DNA of 64,000 nt from Craspedostauros australis (lineage: Eukaryota > Bacillariophyta > Bacillariophyceae > Mastogloiales > Achnanthaceae): assembly GCA_026770025.1 (NCBI GenBank), contig JAMXDE010000033.1:62001-126000 (forward strand). Reading direction: 5' to 3'. Below are positions 31,701-40,672 of the stretch, piece after piece; the first letter of the stretch is position 1; every line of letters begins with the position of its first letter. Both the position numbers and the translations under genes were made by a program. The notes under the pieces are model-generated. The model saw only the letters and a program-made list of their open reading frames with translations, did no database searches and was not told where the DNA came from.

Positions 31701-33012
31701 CGTCGCATGGTCATCCGTCCGCATCTTCCTCAGCACTTCCATCGTCATGGGTTGGACAACAACGTCCATCGACTTCACGAACGCTTTCGTGCAAGCATCC
31801 ATCCACAAGCCAGTCTACCTTCATCTCCCTCGTGGATTCAAATCAACGAAGGGTCCCGACACCTGCCTCAAGCTCCGCAAGAGCCTGTACGGCTTGACGA
31901 TTGCTCCTCGCCTCTGGTATGAACACCTCATCCGAGCCCTCACTACGATCGGCTTCAAGGCCTGCGACCAAGAGCAGTGCTTGTTCATCAAGAAGGACAT
32001 CATGATCGTCCTCTACGTTGACGATGCGGGCATCGCCTCCAAGACCAAGCAAGCCGCCGACGACTTCATCAAATCAATGCGCGACCTCGGCTTTGAGCTC
32101 ACCCAAGAAGGAAGCTTCACCGAGTTCCTGGGAATCGAGCTCAGCCGTGATCCAAAAGCAGACACGGTCCATCTCCGCCAACCAGGACTAATCAAGAAGA
32201 TCCTCGCCACTACGAAGATGACGAACTGCAGTCCGTGCCCCGTACCAACTACGCAGCTCGCACTGGGACAATGCAAGCATGAGCCTCCCATGAACGAACC
32301 ATGGAACTACCGCTCCGTCGTCGGCATGCTGTTGTATCTCACGACCAACACTCGCCCCGACCTGGCATTCGCAGTCTCCCAAGTCGCTCGCTTCGGAAGT
32401 GACCCTCGCCGCTCACACGCCAAGGCCGTCAAGCGCATCATGCGCTATCTCAAGCACACTGAGGACAAGGGTACCATCGTGCGTCCCACCGGGCAGCTTG
32501 ATCTCAAGTGCTACGTGGATGCAGACTTCGCAGGACTCTACGGACGAGAAGACAGCAAGGACCCCGTCTCAGTCAAGTCGCGCACTGGCTACCTCATTAC
32601 GCTGGGAGGGTGCCCCCTCATTTGGAAGTCCAAACTCCAAACTGAGATTGCTCTATCTACGATGGAGTCCGAGTACGCCGCTCTCTCTCTCGCAATGCGC
32701 ACGCTGATTCCCATTCAACAGCTCATCCGCCAAGTCATCAACAATGCCGGCACCACCATGCCACTGCACACCAACCTCCAGTGCACGGTGTTTGAGGACA
32801 ACCAAGCCTGCATTTCCCTTGCTACCAATCATCAACCAACCGCGCGCACCAAGCACTTCCTGACTAAGTGGCACTTCTTTTGGTACTGGGTCAAGGCAGG
32901 GTTCATCTACATCCAGCACATCGCAACACCGGAGCAACTGGCCGACATCTTCACCAAAGGACTGTCCATCGCAGTCTTCGAATACCTGCGATTCAAGATC
33001 ATGGGTTGGTAA
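25747..33012 (+). CDS. copia gag-pol polyprotein, 2421 aa
   Basis: A single frame with all expected parts. Gag fills roughly residues 1-540, with a Cys/His cluster (WCAKCRRW...H...H) near 507-525 as zinc-knuckle substitute. Two hydrophobic, membrane-like segments follow at about 570-598 and 602-622. The aspartic protease shows WDSGASIS near 811. Integrase has the HHCC finger at about 968-1020 and the catalytic core (SVDHF, FVDHASG, LSDNATT, HHHNGIAERSIR). An acidic, low-complexity linker of several hundred residues leads to the RT (SIDFTNAFVQA, LYVDDAGIAS near 2089) and copia RNase H (YVDADFAG, TMESEYAAL, HFLTKWHFF). The membrane-like pair between Gag and protease is unusual for the family. 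Confidence 0.95.
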   Translation: MAEETTPATLEELQAQLEAITVENARLTQATLAAEAAAEAANAAIATAQAAATATTTPSRPGLERSRSAGDTRPRTEQSFLGDSIFDMETPMPKKSRKSEEDSEDDDHDLSGKPTVPIMGGILKQGRNWVPWTAGAPNGHWTGLQDESHTRWTNSQQQRILHNGADSTNQSKREQGLTDKFKKGGNIQQFIRLVRNHMARTGLLTMAYIADANAESGMTCVLDSPAAFTLEDATKHFDEFHLKWDHYDVQNNETASAFFRDSLDPALEDQLMNRIEPKFHDNFITLFVEFMNSNSANSLDEQDALAAKIREVNCRRFPNENVGLMAVHLRALCKRLDDAGRFDLRLLRTILDAFLQAGGQIRSGEQYRRPLYVMKDNLEEILMRLPVFTYEYARPQLAAKDLTWMAICNKAEASYENEVRGNRWHAIRRTRDSNVPRYSYANNAVQNPSANVLEQHKGFSKNDGRRNNFKKPKERDAKRNASQGWSSKAPKPGEPQRKLVNDKTFMWCAKCRRWRLSHNTESHQDNFKFKAKAKGKQAPKQDNLSIDMAAWTCFTAASSQDEDTWWSLVWNLFTSFNYFGSIVGMVLLFASLQVITIGVEYGWYIAAANAWMLIAVTLLLLHTNVPRRPDSINSADLVYNKARVKERYKQVHKRPTHFNGAVKRSLYDLVMESLDPDGPKPVNVSKGNSPRTKRVWRPQARTKTRNHRSKRRHWNQSKNSTYGKNQTPTTAKLPRQEGRTSSISRNLWSLYPTRGIDLMYDRSQKQQCDNDMPALLTLQGLASFFSNRNAFASPAKAESYLSPDAPFELVWDSGASISVTNDLNDFCSTPSPPPRPTFLNGFLKKIQVNALGTVEWYVLDVTGSPRKLRLPAFHVPESKVKLISTSSLLEEYQGETIVFNKSSCKLSGILGNDDRNAIVANYKKSTRLPTSVGYSADNIHDVPAALTSIVSTVSDHNVNLTQPQKELLRWHYRLGHLSFSRVKFLLRSGTLTGSESSRKMHTAAARVTSLPLCAACQFGKLHRRPSPGITQHVVRDKQGVLRTDHLFPGQQVSVDHFVGRTPGRLFSGRGKGDPNEMYKGGAIFVDHASGYIHVEPVAALTTHATLEAKERFELMCRDVGVPVRSYLSDNATTFTSPEYSKHLEIFHQVHRFAGVGAHHHNGIAERSIRTIVSMARTMMMHQSIHWPTMFDAQLWPMAVVHAAYIYNRVPNPATGLTPYDVLSRIRLPLKQLHNLHVWGSPVYVLNKALADGRKIPRWEPRGERYVNMGLSTKHASTVPLVLSPRTGSITPQFHVVFDDWFATIATDLKQLPSYQSEEWTRMFGDTTFQYPFDDDDVESMEQDDIFASDTRDHNRLQRNDDNTPPPSFDTRNQQTIRERTPQVLAKGSQPMTQQIPDLMSEALAPPMPVSEGANRQMSSTEGAPDESPVPDSTIESPDQRTLQPQLSSPLRESPTLELATPLPLPAPTPIQTSSTPPMIPKSEPTPERPQSTRIRKQPKRFTYARMGGKAAWLDDEDTDDYYFCPAVATLEEIEQAATPRELHPDSSSIITFSQAIVDCLHTIEPLQRKGSDSLSIDLHQFKVDAHYLLRRLRGRFNTLNPQPTNVVLPTFAPKAAEVEEASINMADWWQPDPDNMTEEGATPFQETYNNFHSDMEDHFEKDLNSVFLNEDLLRLATDHAVEQFVEKLSTFISTGTMEPHFDALDFMSKAKSGPWYYQDPEHLMNQGYLPPKSAYNAEAFVQRTRSVWNAMIENHHYRLAFELLRRQVTTIRPGPWPLPSEYEIEQFVQGMIESNTAPLTSAPATRSANKGSMLDIDSSSTLDINPSFILDTAKCIPPTTWANIEQHAYSVAIIEPQKDATNYPTYVDNRMISYFAAGGDLEIAERTSVYKASNTDPDTLSFDEAIRDDNKDEWMQAAEKEIRDLTEKGTWEEVKKIDIKNDRIFPGTWVFRRKRLPDGTIKKYKGRWCCRGDLMQEDSSTYAPVVAWSSVRIFLSTSIVMGWTTTSIDFTNAFVQASIHKPVYLHLPRGFKSTKGPDTCLKLRKSLYGLTIAPRLWYEHLIRALTTIGFKACDQEQCLFIKKDIMIVLYVDDAGIASKTKQAADDFIKSMRDLGFELTQEGSFTEFLGIELSRDPKADTVHLRQPGLIKKILATTKMTNCSPCPVPTTQLALGQCKHEPPMNEPWNYRSVVGMLLYLTTNTRPDLAFAVSQVARFGSDPRRSHAKAVKRIMRYLKHTEDKGTIVRPTGQLDLKCYVDADFAGLYGREDSKDPVSVKSRTGYLITLGGCPLIWKSKLQTEIALSTMESEYAALSLAMRTLIPIQQLIRQVINNAGTTMPLHTNLQCTVFEDNQACISLATNHQPTARTKHFLTKWHFFWYWVKAGFIYIQHIATPEQLADIFTKGLSIAVFEYLRFKIMGW

Positions 33013-33086
33013 TAACCAACAACAACAAACAACAACGAAGGATGAAGTTTTCATCGATACCACAACTCCAATCACGACCCAACACT

Positions 33087-33095
33087 GAGAGGGAG
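33087..33095 (+). other. polypurine tract of copia element
   Basis: Short purine run GAGAGGGAG abutting the right LTR, the expected place for plus-strand priming in LTR elements. Confidence 0.6.
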
Positions 33096-33782
33096 AGTTG
33101 AGATTCAATGAGGGACAGACTAGTACCGAACACGGTATCAACCCGATGGGAGAAATTCCTGTTTTGGCGCGAAATCTTCCGACTTGATTGACCACCAAAC
33201 CTTTTTCTCCTCCTTTCTCTCCTCCATTCACGAATCCATCATGACTCAAACCTGACCGACCTGACTCACACCCCACCTGGGAACTATATGCTCTTCAGAT
33301 CCTCCTTACTAAAACTTATCTCGATTCCTTCATTGCTGATGACCACCACACTACCACCGTGGTCTCAGCATGCGTATCCAACTTGCTTCAACTCAAGCAA
33401 TGGAATCCGAGTGTCAGCTTCAGCCACAGCCACTGCTTCATGACCGTCACCACTGATTGTCATGACCTACACTGCAGTGTAACTACATGTGCGGAGAGCA
33501 AGGTACTGTATTGACTGTCTACTCTGTTGCACTGAATCAAGTGCATCAGTGCAGGGTCTCGCCAAGTTGTGTGGCATCGTTTCTTCACCCTACTAACACC
33601 AATAAGCTAACTCATAATAACGGACTAGGATTAGCTACAAAGCACTCTACTTCTCATCGTTACAAGTTATAACTATTCAAACAGCACACCTCTCTTGAAC
33701 TGCATCACACGGCTATCCCGAAGCCGGCAGATTCACGAGGCATTCTCCACCGATTCGCGACGCCTACGCACGAATCCTAACT
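33096..33782 (+). repeat. right LTR of copia element, 687 bp
   Basis: Same length and, by eye, same sequence as 24633-25319 at a constant offset of 8463 bp. Confidence 0.95.
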
Positions 33783-33787
33783 CTCCG
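33783..33787. repeat. copia target-site duplication, right
   Basis: CTCCG, matching 24628-24632. Confidence 0.9.
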
Positions 33788-34207
33788 GTATATATGTAAC
33801 AAAATATCGCCAGTCATCGGAGGATGACCGCATTCCTCTCTCTTCATCCCGCTTTGTGGGCAGAAGTTGCGTTTCGGTACGTGCAAGCTCGGTACAAACC
33901 AAGAGGAAGCAACACACACAAAAGACGTACCAGACAACCCACCAAGCTTGCTGAACAAGACACAAACAGTCGCGGTATTGTCACGCAGATCACAGACCAT
34001 TGGCACTCGGCATCGGCATCAGCATCAGCATCACACACCACCACCACCACCAACAACACCAACACCGACACCAACGCAAAGGCATCACAATCACCTGCAG
34101 AGCTCATAAAAACCGCAACCATCCAAAGACCAACGACAAAACCAACAACTCTCATACTCCACCACAACGCACCCACTCACTCACTCACCCACACACACAC
34201 CATCACC
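33788..34207. other. upstream region of small secreted-peptide gene B
   Basis: The sequence remaining between the copia element and the start of the gene at 34208. Its last 200 bp are CA-rich (ACCACCACC, AACACCAACACC), typical of leaders here, and contain a CATAAAA element at 34104-34110. Confidence 0.55.
34104..34110 (+). promoter_or_regulatory. CATAAAA TATA-like element
   Basis: GCTCATAAAAACC, 104 nt before the ATG at 34208. The same heptamer occurs 65-86 nt before four other plus-strand start codons in this window. A role as core promoter element is inference. Confidence 0.4.
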
Positions 34208-34474
34208 ATGAAGCAGCAACAGACGAAGTACGCCTCCATCCTCATGCTCTCCCTCATCGCCATCACGTTGTGCCTGTCAGGCGTGCAGTCCTGGAAGACT
34301 TCGACGACGAAAGTGATGTCGTGGGGTGATATCACGACGGCTGAGTCGTCACGCATGTACAGCTCACTCATCGGCAGGCCCATTACGAGCAACAAGGCTG
34401 CAGCCATCATGCTGCCGTGCCCTCCAGTCATGAGTCGCGACAACTGCCTGCACTACATGTTCCAGGACATCTGA
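34208..34474 (+). CDS. small secreted peptide precursor B, 88 aa (LPCPPV-DNC family)
   Basis: A clean start (CACCATCACC|ATG) opens a typical signal peptide: basic start MKQQQTK, hydrophobic core ILMLSLIAITLCLSG, cleavage near VQS|W. The mature part is about 60 residues, Ser/Thr/Lys-rich, ending MLPCPPVMSRDNCLHYMFQ then DI. The C-terminal 20 residues align with those of the gene at 23222 (LPCPPVxSxDNCxxYxxQ), and both have Trp right after the likely cleavage site. The middle parts do not align, so selection seems to hold the C-terminus. The natural reading is a secreted or surface peptide whose C-terminal Cys pair matters. A copia element stands about 420 bp upstream. Confidence 0.75.
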   Translation: MKQQQTKYASILMLSLIAITLCLSGVQSWKTSTTKVMSWGDITTAESSRMYSSLIGRPITSNKAAAIMLPCPPVMSRDNCLHYMFQDI

Positions 34475-36038
34475 AGGACTGCAGTCACGGAGATGGACGG
34501 CGCTCGTCATCAGCACACGTGATGCTGCACCGGCGGCGATCGTTCCAAATCCACAACACCACGATAGAGATCCTTCATCAAGGAACCAGCGGGAACGCTC
34601 AGTACATCGTGCACCAACAAGACCAAGCACACCAAACCAGCAGACTCCCCTTACCAGTACCGCACGAAACAGAACGTGCCATCCACAACACCAATTCCAT
34701 CATTCATACCAACTCGTACCATACCAAATCGACCGACTTATTCACACCATAACTTCACGACGCATCACGCCGTCCCCCAGTGAAGGAAGGTCATAGACTC
34801 CAAGATACCACACTTGTGTACACTAACACACGATACCATTAGCAATAACACTACCATAGCAAAGAAGATTAGATAGCATTCCAATCACGCCGCAAGTTTG
34901 ATTGATCTGTCTCTTAGGGATACTGTGGCTCGCACGAGTCACATCCTCTCTTGGCCACACCATCCGATCGTCTGACCTGCCAATCAACCAGGATCACTGA
35001 CCGTTCCACCCCAGGCGCCAAACTCGAGTCGACTCGATCAGAACAAAGAGCCTCGCGACATCCCAGTGGTGCATGCGAGAAGTGCTCGCAAATGGAACGA
35101 GATGGAATGGTCTACCGTGGCGGAGGGGACAATTCACCTTCCGCCATCGGCGTGGCGCCAACGCTTACATTTCTCCGCCTCATTTTTTGGCTGTCTGTTG
35201 TCGAACATCATCAAGGCATCTTTTTCCATGCCGTTGTGGATTGGCGATGGGCTGATGCGTTTGAGGCGATAAAGCTCGGCTTCCACAGGGCGGCACGATA
35301 GTGGTTTGCCGAAAAGGGCTCATGGTGGGAGGCATCGGCATTGTCAAAGGTTGTTCAAAGATACACCGCGCTGTCACTTCCCATCCTCCAAGATCACGAA
35401 ATTGGCTATAAAGGCATTCAGTGCCAAACTTTCTCTCTCGCTCTTTCCATCTCTTGGCACCCACAAGCTGCTCTTGATCGTTGGACCGATTGGTACGCGC
35501 ATTGAGCGCAACACAATGCATCGCATCGCATCGCAACGCAAAGTGAAGGAGAGCAGGGGAGGTTAGGGCAATCCCTTGTTTCGAATGAAAGATTCACCGT
35601 CACTGCTGAGAATCAACGCGACATGTTGGACCCTTCCTCCCTGATGTTGTCCATGGCGCTCTCGTTCATGGATCTGCCAGGAAGGATACCCACAGACGAC
35701 GAAATAGATCACATGCCTGCGACATCGCCTTTCTGTTCTGCACATGCCGAAAAGCGCACTCGCTCATCATGATCCAATCCCACGGATGTCGACTGATGTC
35801 TTTGTCACCCATTTCGTTCCAAAAGTGCCGGAGAAAAAGTATCAATGACCGATTATTTTGTATCACGGGCCATTCTATGTAAATCCGTTGGGCGTCTTCA
35901 TTCTTGCCCACATTCGCGAAGTTCGTCACCGGAGAAACAACGTGATGGTGCGTTGCGCGAAGCAGTTCGTCATAAAATCAGATTCACAACAACAACCATA
36001 AAATCAGATCCAAGACAACCAGATTCAACACATCCACC
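34475..36038. other. intergenic stretch between small secreted-peptide genes
   Basis: No supported gene. A GGCTATAAAGG element occurs near 35403-35413, followed by pyrimidine-rich sequence as in a start region, but no convincing coding frame follows it. A tandem GCATC stretch (CATCGCATCGCATCG) lies near 35518-35535. Confidence 0.5.
35971..35977 (+). promoter_or_regulatory. CATAAAA TATA-like element
   Basis: CGTCATAAAATCAGATTC, 68 nt before the ATG at 36039. A second CATAAAATCAGA lies about 26 nt further on, so a short direct repeat carries the element twice. Confidence 0.4.
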
Positions 36039-36305
36039 ATGAACCGCTCCATCATCGTCATCTTCATCGCCTTGTGCCTGGCGCTGCCGCAGACGCATTC
36101 TGCGTTCACCAAGAGACGTCGACATTCCACGAACAGCAACAACCCGCGTTCGAACAAGCGCGCCAAGGAGATTGATGACAGTCTCGTCTCGGAGCGCGTC
36201 AAGGGCGGGTTCGTGCAACCAGCATTGGTGGCACGGCATCAGAGCAGCAGCCTGTCGCCGCCATCGACGCAGGACGAAGACGATGACTGTGCCTTGTGCA
36301 TGTGA
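36039..36305 (+). CDS. small secreted peptide precursor C, 88 aa, basic
   Basis: The ATG follows a CA-rich leader (ACATCCACC|ATG). The signal peptide is clear: MNRSIIVIFIALCLALPQ with likely cleavage after THSA. The mature peptide begins with a strongly basic part (FTKRRRHS, then SNKRAKE), containing dibasic sites that could be processed, and ends with a Ser/Pro region and an acidic Cys tail, DEDDDCALCM. Like genes A and B it is about 88 residues, has a signal peptide and keeps two cysteines near the C-terminus, but it lacks the LPCPPV motif, so relationship is not shown. Unknown family; secreted by inference. Confidence 0.7.
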   Translation: MNRSIIVIFIALCLALPQTHSAFTKRRRHSTNSNNPRSNKRAKEIDDSLVSERVKGGFVQPALVARHQSSSLSPPSTQDEDDDCALCM

Positions 36306-36536
36306 ACGTCTGTCTCCTTGCTTCCACAATGTACTACACTACATGTTATACACAACAGCATTGACACGAATACGATGTAACAACAGCACTCCATAATCCA
36401 AACTCTAGAAACGAATAGTTGCACATACAAAAACAAATCAAGCATCTCCGCACGTACACTTCGTTTCCTCAATGATTGTTCCTGTCTGGCATGAAGTAGC
36501 GACTCATTCATTCATTCATTCATTCATTAGTTTGCT

Positions 36537-39500
36537 CTACCACGTCTTCGAGCGTTTCTGCTCGAAGCGGCTCTTCTCCCCCTTGCGGCGCTTGCGTGGC
36601 ACGTCGCTCATCTTGTTTGCCGTTGGCAGGTTCCCCACCTGGCTCTTCAGCAGCGGTATGCGTCCCGATTTGGTCCTGACTTCCGTGGAAGGCGTCTTGG
36701 CATTGCCAAAACCATTGCACTCCGCGTCGGCATGCTGTTCCTCTCCATTGCTTTCCAAAGAACGCTTCAGATCGCCGAGATTCAGCACCAACTGCCGAAT
36801 GGACATCCCACCACCGCCGTTATGCAACTTCATCCCATCGGCGCTCAGATTCTTCAGAATTTCAGCCTCGGATGCCGTTGCTGACAGATCGTTGCTGTAA
36901 TCAATCTGGAGGCGTTGGGGCAGCGGCTTGCTTTCGTCGTTCATCCCGATCACGTCATTGCCGAATTCCGCGCTCTGCGTGTTGGAGGTGTCAACACGCT
37001 TCTTGCATTCGTCCAGCTTGGATCGTGTCGTTCGCAGATGCTTGGCCATTCGGCTGTTCGATGCAACCCGCAGCTGTTCGGCCTCGTCCATGGATGCTGT
37101 CGCCAACGTCCTGAATTCGGCACCGTCCGCCTCCACACTCTGGGCCATGCCGGACACGGCTTGCAATTGATCATTTGCGAGACCGTGGAGCTCTGTGGAT
37201 GTGCTGTTGCTCAGTTCCTTCAGCTTGCCCAGTTTATCGGAGAACGTCGTCATAATGGCTTCTCTTGGATCTTCGATGCCCTGGATGGATTCGGTGAACG
37301 ATGGCAGCACCGTCTGCTGAGCATACGAAGACAGCTGCTTCGCGGCGTCGTTCATTTGTCCAATCTCGGCTGTTACTCCATCCTTGCTCTTGCCGATGGA
37401 TTGCACGATCGTTTGCTGACCATCCCCGGCCAAGTTGATGCGGACATCATCGATCTCACCGCTGATGCCTGCAAGCTCGTCGATCTTGGTGCGTGCGGAC
37501 ACTGCATATTCATCATTCTTCGTTTGGTACTCAGCGTTGTGCTGTTGCAACGTGGCGCCGTACTTGCGGCTCTGCTCCAGCCCGCTCATCACATCGCGGC
37601 TCATCTGATCCAGCGCCGTCGCCTCCGTCTGGCTCTCGGCGTTGTGCTTATGCATGGCCTCGAAGGATGACTTTGCGGCATGTTGGATCTGCACGTTCAT
37701 GCTCTCAGCCTCCTGGTTCCTCTGGATCATGCCCTGGCTCTGTTCGCTTTGCTGCTTCATCACCAACGACACCTGATCGACGACGAGCTTGTTGACGCCG
37801 GCCATGATGGTCTCGATCATGGAATTGCACATCTGATCGTGCTTCTGCTGCGCCTGCTCTATGTGCTCCTTCTGCCCGGCCAACGTCACGGTCTGACTCT
37901 CGAACTGCTCCTGTTGCTTGGACTGCGTCTGGGCAAGCAACTCGCCCTGCTGCTCCAGCTGACGGTTCAGCACTCCATGTCGCTTCGATTCCTTCGCCAT
38001 CAACTCATGCTTCGCATCGATGATCTCGAGCTGATTGCCGACGATCTTGCCAATGCCCGATGTGCTCTCGACACCCGTGGCATGCCACGCGCCCAGGAAC
38101 TCGGCCAACACCGTGCGCGTCTCATCGTTCTTGCGCGTAGCCTGATCCAGCAGCTGCGTCGTGTTATCGACGACGGTGAGGACCTGCGATCGGATGTGCT
38201 GCGACAGCTCTTCCACGATCTGCGACGCCTTTTGGTACTGCGCATCGTGGGTCTTGTGGAGCTCAGTGATCTGACAGTCGAATTCCTTGATGCTGTCTCG
38301 TGTTGCAGCGCAGGACTTGGCAAGTTGCTGCTCCCCGTCCGTCACGGCGGTCGATACGTCGGCCATCAGCGCATCCGTGTCGGCCTGGAAGCTGTTCAGC
38401 TTGTCGTGCATGGTGTCCTTCATGAGCCTGTCCGTGTCGGAGGACAGCGCCCGCATGCGTTGTGCGACAGCCGCCAGCAATTGCTTGGCATTGCCCACAG
38501 CGACCTTGGTCTGGTTGTACATCCCATCGTCGGACTGCTTCCCAGCTCGCAGGTTCTCCTTCTCGGCGTCATCGACCTCCTTCAGATTCTGGATGGCGGC
38601 ATGCAACGCCTTCTCCACAATCGTGCAGTATTTGCGCGTGGATGCCTTGCGCTGCTTCTCCTCATCCCTCAGCACTCGCAGGACGCCATGCAGGCAGTCA
38701 CCATCTGCCATGGAGGTCTTGAGGTGGCCCAGCAGCGCCCTGGCCTCGCGTGTGAGGTTGCTCTCGGTGGTTTGCGTCGCATCCAACACGGCCAGCGTCT
38801 TCGTCAAGGATGTCCGGGTATCATTCAACTCGCTCTCCACCTTCTTCTTCTCGGTGTTGGCCACCACGAGATCGTCCTGCGCCTTCTTGAGATCCGATCG
38901 CATCGACTCGACTTCCTCGTTCAGATCCTGGTACTTGGCCTCCGCCTGCTCGGCCCTGTCCTTGAGGTCCTGATGCTGCATGTAATTCCTTGCCAGCGCC
39001 TGCCGTGCCTCCTCGACCTCGTGCTGCATGTGCTCCATGCGAATCTCCATCTCGTTCCACCGTTCCGCGGGCATGGCATTCCTGTCGGAGGACTTGGTGG
39101 GCGTGCTGCAAATCGCGCTGACGGACATGTAGGAACTGGAGACGGGCTTGTTCTGGATGCCGTTGGCCTTCTGCGCGTAGTGCAAGGTTTGCAACGATTC
39201 CTGCAGATTCATGACGGATGGCGAGATGGTGGCGATCACAACGGTCTTGCATCTGCCACCCAGAGCCTCCTGCAAGATGCGGGTGAGCTTGGAATCACGG
39301 TACGGAATGGGATTGCGCTTGCCTTCCGACTGATCCTTCAAGGCCGTGATAACACGTCCAAGCGTGAGCAATGATTTGTTGATGTTACGTCTCTCCTGCT
39401 CCCTCGTGGCCTGCGCTTCTGCTGAGCTCTGCTTCAGCTCGGCGGTCTTTGCCGATTCTGTATTGGTGGATTGATGTTGATTGAAGTGAGATGCATTGTA

Positions 39501-40672
39501 GGTGTATGTACGGTTGCATTTGTGTGAGACTCTATGTACCAATGGAGAGAGTATGGAATACACTGGACTTGATGACTTCACATCCACACACATGTGGTAT
39601 CGCACAGTCGTAGCAAGCAGTTCCAACGCACATAAAGTAGCACACACAGTCGTCGAACGTACCGGACCCCGCCAAATCGACGCAGTGAAGCTTGCCTTGG
39701 TACTCCATGATGCTGCCATTCGAAAGCATTTCCGTGATGGCCACGCGGATGGTGAAGATGCAATGACTGCGCGAAGACTGCTTGTTCATACGCGTCTCAC
39801 CGACACGCCTGGCCTGCAGAGCGCTCTGCATGAGCTTGAGGACGTCCTTGGCGCTATCGACCTGCCGCTCGCTGAGTCCGCGGCATGTAACGCCCTTGCC
39901 GTTGTTCATGATGTCGAGCCTTTGTTCTCGGTTGTTGGAGAGCAGATCGCTGAGGTCCTCGTTGTAAATCTCGAGGTAGGAGCAGCTGACCCTGGCTTCC
40001 GTGTACTGGGGCTTGTCGATGGCATCAAAGATGGCCCTTGCCGATCGGGGAATGACACCGAACTCGTCCGGATCATCCAGCTTGCCCTCCATCGTGTGTG
40101 TCTTTCCCGTTCCCGTCTGGCATACGCAAGCGAGCAGACAGGAGGGAGACATAAATAAGAAGGAAGGGGTGTGTGGAATACAACATGATAGATGCATCGG
40201 AATCGGGTCAGTATCTTTGATTTGCTAGACACAGAAGCAGCACAAACATAATAGGATACACTGCAATATAATCGAATAGAATCGAATAGAGCAGAGTCAA
40301 ACACTTTCACTCCTGCATATCCATCCACACATCAACACATCCACACAATCCAACGAACGAACGCACCTGCCCGTACGCAAAGACACAGGTCTCGTATCCT
40401 TTGAGCACATCGCGGATGACGGGCTGCAGCGTGGCACCGAAGATATCGACCTGCGTGCTGAAGGAACCAAAGACGTTGTCGAATTGAAACTGCGACCTGG
40501 CCTGTTTCTGCCCCACGCCCTTGATGACGGTGACGCATTTGCTGGCCGTCGATGCCGAGATGACGGGCAAGGTCCCCTCCTTCTGCTCGCGCTCATTCAT
40601 GGGTCGCAGCCGCACGACGACCTGCACGGAGGCGCTCGAGGATGCCCCGGTGTTCAGCGACGGCGGCGGCAT
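36537..40672 (-). CDS. kinesin motor protein, probably kinesin-5 (BimC/Eg5) type, three exons, 1226 aa
   Basis: Exons 40672-40367, 40116-39663 and 39457-36537 join in frame across introns of 250 and 205 nt. The N-terminal motor (about 1-355) shows [12 protein letters not shown], the P-loop [13 protein letters not shown] (split by intron 1), [13 protein letters not shown], switch I NKQSSRSH, switch II DLAGSE (split by intron 2), and [11 protein letters not shown] with [17 protein letters not shown] very long, mostly helical stalk follows, rich in Gln, Glu and Lys. The tail is basic, ending [12 protein letters not shown]...W, with a likely nuclear localisation signal. An N-terminal motor, long stalk and basic tail fit kinesin-5, the tetrameric spindle motor that pushes poles apart. 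Kinesin-12 or another N-kinesin is not excluded, as I could not place a clear BimC box. Confidence 0.9.

Larger units (their letters stand above)
24633..33782 (+). mobile_element. Ty1/copia LTR retrotransposon (diatom CoDi-like), 9150 bp, looks whole
   Basis: Parts in order: 5-bp target-site duplication, 687-bp LTR, a 427-nt leader (25320-25746) whose start is the primer-binding position, one gag-pol ORF, a purine-rich tract just before the second LTR, an identical 687-bp LTR, and the matching duplication. The integrase-before-RT order defines Ty1/copia. Identical LTRs and one long open frame mean a very recent insertion with no visible breaks. It landed about 420 bp upstream of the small secreted-peptide gene at 34208. 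Confidence 0.97.

Noticed and set aside
37680-39374. 564-codon plus-strand open frame opposite the kinesin stalk
   Set aside because: It is the mirror of a real gene; Leu/Arg/His-rich with no domain, an effect of the codon bias in the helical stalk.
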